A DNA stretch of 64,000 bases from MGBC163016 sp910588905 (GTDB lineage Bacteria > Actinomycetota > Coriobacteriia > Coriobacteriales > Eggerthellaceae), in NCBI GenBank assembly GCA_948616985.1, contig CAPGDO010000001.1, forward strand, positions 173,987 through 237,986, given 5' to 3'. The notes beneath the pieces are model-generated. The model was given only the letters and a program-made list of their open reading frames with translations. It searched no databases and had not been told where the DNA came from. Positions 60,925 to 64,000 of the stretch are shown here, piece after piece (the first letter of the stretch is position 1; the number at the start of each line of letters is the position of its first letter). A program made the translations under genes and the position numbers.

Positions 60925-61845
60925 TTATAGGAACGCGAGGACTGCGATATTGATGCCGCCCAGGATGAGGGCTACGGCCCAGGACGACTTCAACATGAAT
61001 TGCCATTTCACACGCGCGAAGTTGTTGTCGATGAGTATCTCGAGGAAGTAGGCGGCCAAGGCTGCCACTACTCCGAGGATGAGCGTGATGGGACCGCCCC
61101 AGACGAAGAACAGCCCTACCCAGCCTAAGAAGAGCACGTTCTCATACCAGTGGAGGATCTCCACGAACCCCAGGGTTGATCCAGACATCTCCGTGGTCAT
61201 GCCGCGGACGATCTCCTGATGAGCGTGGTGCGACAGGGACAGATCGAAGGGAGATTTCCGGAGCTTGATGGTGAGGATGAACATGAGCCCCAAGAAGGCC
61301 GGCCAGATGTAGACGATCACGGGCTTGTCCAGTAGGAACACGGATGCCACATCGAAGGAACCCGCAGGCATCATAGAGGAGATGTAGGGCTGCAGGATCA
61401 GTCCTGTGGCCATATAGAAGGCCACGGCGAACAGGAGCACCATGGGCTCATAGGCCATGACCTGGAGCGTCTCGCGGGCAGCGCCGATCTCTGCATAGGG
61501 GGAACGGGATGAATAGGCCGCTATGATGAAGAAGAGGCTGGAGAGCGTGATGACGAACACACACATCAGCAGATTGCCACCCGAGAAGAAGATGCCGCCT
61601 GCGATGATGGCGAAGATGAGCGCGCAGATGACATAGGCATCCTGTACGCCGTTCACCGTCACGCGCTCCTTCTCGAAGAGCTTGCGCACATCGTAGAAAG
61701 GCTGAAGGAGGGGTGGCCCCACCCGTCCTTGCATGCGAGCTGAGATGATCCTGTCAAGGCCCGCTAGAAGACAACCGATGATGGGGGCCAGGATAGCGAA
61801 GCCCAAGGTCCCCAGGATAGCTGCTATGGATCCGAATGCGATCAT
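60925..61845 (-). CDS. echB: Ech hydrogenase membrane subunit EchB (NuoH-like)
   Basis: A 306-residue membrane protein with about eight helices. The NuoH signature ARMQGRVGPPLLQPFYDVRK lies in the first cytoplasmic loop, with AYSSRSPYAEIGAARE and KLRKSPFDLS further on. It anchors the hydrogenase module and couples the redox reaction to ion movement. Confidence 0.94.
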   Translation of the reverse strand: MIAFGSIAAILGTLGFAILAPIIGCLLAGLDRIISARMQGRVGPPLLQPFYDVRKLFEKERVTVNGVQDAYVICALIFAIIAGGIFFSGGNLLMCVFVITLSSLFFIIAAYSSRSPYAEIGAARETLQVMAYEPMVLLFAVAFYMATGLILQPYISSMMPAGSFDVASVFLLDKPVIVYIWPAFLGLMFILTIKLRKSPFDLSLSHHAHQEIVRGMTTEMSGSTLGFVEILHWYENVLFLGWVGLFFVWGGPITLILGVVAALAAYFLEILIDNNFARVKWQFMLKSSWAVALILGGINIAVLAFL

Positions 61846-61854
61846 TGCCGCCTC

Positions 61855-63771
61855 CTATACGAGCGTCATGCCGACGAGCGCCATCACGGCAGCTGCGGCT
61901 ATCAGGATGCTGTTGAATGTGACCCCGATGGGAGCCATGCGCTTCTCACCGAACTCCTCTTCCATGTACCAGTTGCGAACCGTTGCCAGGCTCTCACCAG
62001 ACAAGGAGTTCTGGAAGGATCGGGTCCCGTCTTCACGGCTCACGCCGGAGAGGTACACGCCCACGCGCTTCTTCTTGGAGCGTCCAAGACCGCAGAACAA
62101 TGCGATCACCACCACGCAAACGCAGATGCTGGCGAGCCAGAGGTTACCCGCGGAGATGTCTTGGATGCCGAAGCCGTAGACCGAAGCTATATAGGGCTCT
62201 ACCAGGCTAGAGGACAACAGCGGCAGGAGGACGCAGCCTGCTACCAGAAGCGCTGCCATGAGCAGGATGGAGAACCATTCGCTGCCGTGGACGGTGACCT
62301 CCACATTCTGAGGCTCTCCGGTGATGCCTGCCAGCTTGCCCATCCACTTCGCCCAGAACATGAAAGTGGCTGCAGATCCGAAAGCCAGGATCACGATGAG
62401 CGCCACTTGGTCCATGGCAACGAAGGAGACGAGAGTGGCCCACTTCGCGATGAGCATGCCGAAGGGTGCGATGAACATGCCCATGATGCCCAGCATCATG
62501 AAGCGCGCCAGGCGTGGCATGCGCTCGAAGAGCAGGTCCATATCCTCGATGTCGCGGCTGCCGATGTGATGCTCGGCGGTACCCACGCAGAGGAACAAGA
62601 GCGATTTCGCGATGGCATGGAACAGGATCAGGAACATGGCCGCCCAGACCGCCTCGGGGCTTCCGACACCAGCACAGGCGGTGATGAGGCCCAGGTTCGC
62701 GATGGTGGAATAGGCCAGCACGCGCTTGGCGTTGGTTTGGGAGATAGCTATGAACGAGCAGAGCAGGAACGTGACCGATCCCACCAGCATGACCATGACC
62801 GAAGGCACCGGGCTCACCAGGAAGCAAGGAGCCAGCTTCACCAGCATGAAGACACCTGCTTTCACCATGGTGGAGGAATGGAGCAGGGCGCTTGTGGGGG
62901 TAGGTGCCACCATGGCCCCCAAAAGCCATGTTTGGAAGGGCATCTGAGCTGCCTTGGTGATGCCCGCGAAGGCCAGGCACACCACCGGGAGCAGCACGAG
63001 AGCCGGATCCATGATGCCGATCTCTATGAATTCGTTCAGAGCGAAGGTCCCCACCTGAGTGGCACAGAGGAACAGTGCCAGGATGAAGGCGATCCCGCCC
63101 GCCAGGTTCATGATGATCTGGCGGAAGGCATTGCGGATGGCCTCCTCGGTCTTGGTGTAGCCGATGAGGAGGAACGAGCAGAGGGTGGTCACCTCCCAGC
63201 CCGTGAACATCCATGCCATGTTGTTGGATAGCACGATGACGAACATGGCGGAGAGGAAGATGAACATGAGGGCGAAGAACTGAGGTCTCCTGTCCGCTGC
63301 TCCTTCCGGCTCATGGTCCTGGAAGTCCTGCATGTAGCCGATGGCGTAGACGCAGATGCCCGAACCGATGACGCCGATGATGAGCACCATCATCAGGGTG
63401 AGCGAATCAAGATAGAGGCCTTGGGTCACTTCCATTTCATGGGCATGGGCGAATTCCACATAGAGCACCAACACTAGCTGCACGATGCCCAGAACACCTG
63501 CGAGCACGTTCCTGTACTTGATTGCATAGGCCAGCACCACGAACACGCAGATGCAGCTCACCGCCGTACAGGCTGTGTCTGCCACCGTTGATGAGCATTC
63601 GAAGAGCACAAGGGCTGTGCCCAGGTTCGTGCAGGCGAGGATGACCGAGGCCACTGCTGTGACCGCAGCCCCTATCACCACCAGCACGTTCCGTGCGGAA
63701 TTGTTCCTGATGACCACCAGCAGCAGTGCTATGAGCGCCGGGAATGCCATGAGGAAAAGGAGCATCTCCAT
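61855..63771 (-). CDS. echA: Ech hydrogenase membrane subunit EchA (NuoL-like)
   Basis: A 638-residue antiporter-like subunit with about 16 helices. Family stretches include MFTGWEVTTLCSFLLIGY, PFQTWLLGAMVAPTPTSALLHSSTMVKAGVF (here split) and SQTNAKRVLAYSTIANLGLI, with the conserved lysines and glutamate of ion channels. The start is ATG 63771 behind GAGGAGG; a TTG 16 codons earlier would place that site in the gene. It is the first gene of echABCDEF, in the same order as the archaeal ech operon. Confidence 0.94.
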   Translation of the reverse strand: MEMLLFLMAFPALIALLLVVIRNNSARNVLVVIGAAVTAVASVILACTNLGTALVLFECSSTVADTACTAVSCICVFVVLAYAIKYRNVLAGVLGIVQLVLVLYVEFAHAHEMEVTQGLYLDSLTLMMVLIIGVIGSGICVYAIGYMQDFQDHEPEGAADRRPQFFALMFIFLSAMFVIVLSNNMAWMFTGWEVTTLCSFLLIGYTKTEEAIRNAFRQIIMNLAGGIAFILALFLCATQVGTFALNEFIEIGIMDPALVLLPVVCLAFAGITKAAQMPFQTWLLGAMVAPTPTSALLHSSTMVKAGVFMLVKLAPCFLVSPVPSVMVMLVGSVTFLLCSFIAISQTNAKRVLAYSTIANLGLITACAGVGSPEAVWAAMFLILFHAIAKSLLFLCVGTAEHHIGSRDIEDMDLLFERMPRLARFMMLGIMGMFIAPFGMLIAKWATLVSFVAMDQVALIVILAFGSAATFMFWAKWMGKLAGITGEPQNVEVTVHGSEWFSILLMAALLVAGCVLLPLLSSSLVEPYIASVYGFGIQDISAGNLWLASICVCVVVIALFCGLGRSKKKRVGVYLSGVSREDGTRSFQNSLSGESLATVRNWYMEEEFGEKRMAPIGVTFNSILIAAAAVMALVGMTLV

Positions 63772-63809
63772 GCCGTTCCTCCTCTTAGGACCGAAAGCGT
63801 GTCCCAAGG

Positions 63810-63818
63810 ACTCTAACA
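63810..63818 (-). promoter_or_regulatory. Possible -10 element for the ech operon
   Basis: TGTTAGAGT on the minus strand, about 40 bases upstream of the echA start. It is the same nine-base sequence as upstream of spoVS. No -35 is clear. The rest of the 181-base gap to tRNA-Cys holds one CGGGC/GCCCG stem (63882-63896) and no gene. Confidence 0.35.
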
Positions 63819-63952
63819 AAGCAGACCGAGATGTCCGTCCGGTGGCATGAGGCGGCCACCCATTGCTCGGTGAAGGGACTCCGGGCGCGCAGCCCGCCAG
63901 AATGAACGGCGTCTAGGAAAATGCGAACGGCAAAGAGGTGTTGGAGAGAGGT

Positions 63953-64000
63953 TGGAGGCGACGTCCGGATTCGAACCGGAGATAAAGGCTTTGCAGGCCT
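63953..64000 (-). tRNA. tRNA-Cys (GCA), 5' part outside window
   Basis: Read on the minus strand, the anticodon loop CTGCAAA gives anticodon GCA. The T arm TCCGG-TTCGAAT-CCGGA, the 3' acceptor strand CGTCGCC, U73 (63956) and an encoded CCA (63955-63953) follow. U73 is the identity base of cysteine tRNA. The D arm and 5' acceptor strand lie beyond the right edge. Confidence 0.92.

Noticed and set aside
63953..64000. Possible integration site at tRNA-Cys
   Set aside because: The neighbouring genes are a conserved hydrogenase operon, and no integrase or repeated tRNA end is seen in the window.
1..64000. CRISPR arrays, insertion sequences, prophage or secretion-system genes
   Set aside because: No tandem spaced repeats, transposase or integrase motifs, or phage structural genes were found on either strand.

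Overview
The window is a dense, high-GC bacterial chromosome segment with almost no non-coding space and no stretch over about 250 bases without a gene. The most likely source is an anaerobic, non-sporulating actinobacterium of the Coriobacteriia type. This is an inference. The evidence is the actinobacterial order dapB-dapA-rnj-ftsK next to Firmicute-like orders (hrcA-dnaJ; phoH-ybeY-dgkA-era-recO; pgsA-cinA-recA-recX-rny-spoVS-miaB-miaA), RNase J, RNase Y and PNPase together, many GTG/TTG starts, several promoters that suggest leaderless mRNAs, and strictly anaerobic metabolism (indolepyruvate:ferredoxin oxidoreductase and an Ech-type hydrogenase). There are no rRNA genes, insertion sequences, phage genes or CRISPR arrays. 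One partial tRNA-Cys lies at the right edge.

Layout. 1-5.6 kb (+): radical SAM pair (TIGR03960 and TIGR03936 types) and a fused CydDC exporter. 5.6-8.8 kb: a C39-like membrane-anchored peptidase (-) divergent from a VanRS-like two-component system (+). 8.9-20.5 kb (+): translation and stress genes in tightly overlapping operons (dus, hemW, CIRCE-controlled hrcA-dnaJ, rsmE, mtaB, phoH, ybeY, dgkA, era, a zinc-ribbon/PASTA membrane protein, recO). 20.5-31 kb (+): rpsO and pnp separated by three stem-loops, dapB, dapA, RNase J, FtsK and a RodZ-like protein. 31-45.8 kb (+ except lexA): yajQ, rimO, a PgsA-CinA fusion, recA-recX, a short terminated transcription unit, rny, a GHKL ATPase, spoVS, miaB, miaA, dapF, hflX, lexA(-), nrdR, dut and a small membrane protein. 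45.9-64 kb (all -): a DciA-like protein, gluQ, two phenylacetate-CoA-ligase/ACT pairs around iorAB, an FHA protein, a D,D-carboxypeptidase, a VanW-domain protein, a second CDP-alcohol phosphatidyltransferase, the six-gene echABCDEF operon and tRNA-Cys.

How the genes work together. The right-hand block supports a fermentation route. IorAB oxidises aryl-pyruvates to aryl-acetyl-CoA and reduces ferredoxin. The two AMP-forming ligases act on arylacetates or their CoA esters. Ech, whose large subunit keeps all four nickel-binding cysteines, can reoxidise ferredoxin with H2 evolution and ion pumping. The left and middle blocks are housekeeping: RNA decay (PNPase, RNase J, RNase Y), three methylthiotransferases (MtaB, RimO, MiaB), SOS control (LexA boxes at recA and between lexA and nrdR), and heat-shock control (HrcA/CIRCE).

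Items most worth a second look are the PgsA-CinA fusion; a short promoter-to-terminator unit upstream of rny with two mutually exclusive stems; a helically phased GATC array upstream of recA; the rny-GHKL ATPase-spoVS cluster in an apparent non-sporulator; the perfect 14-bp inverted repeat in the start region of the D,D-carboxypeptidase gene; LexA-like boxes beside nrdR and dapA; and the paired ligase/ACT modules around iorAB.
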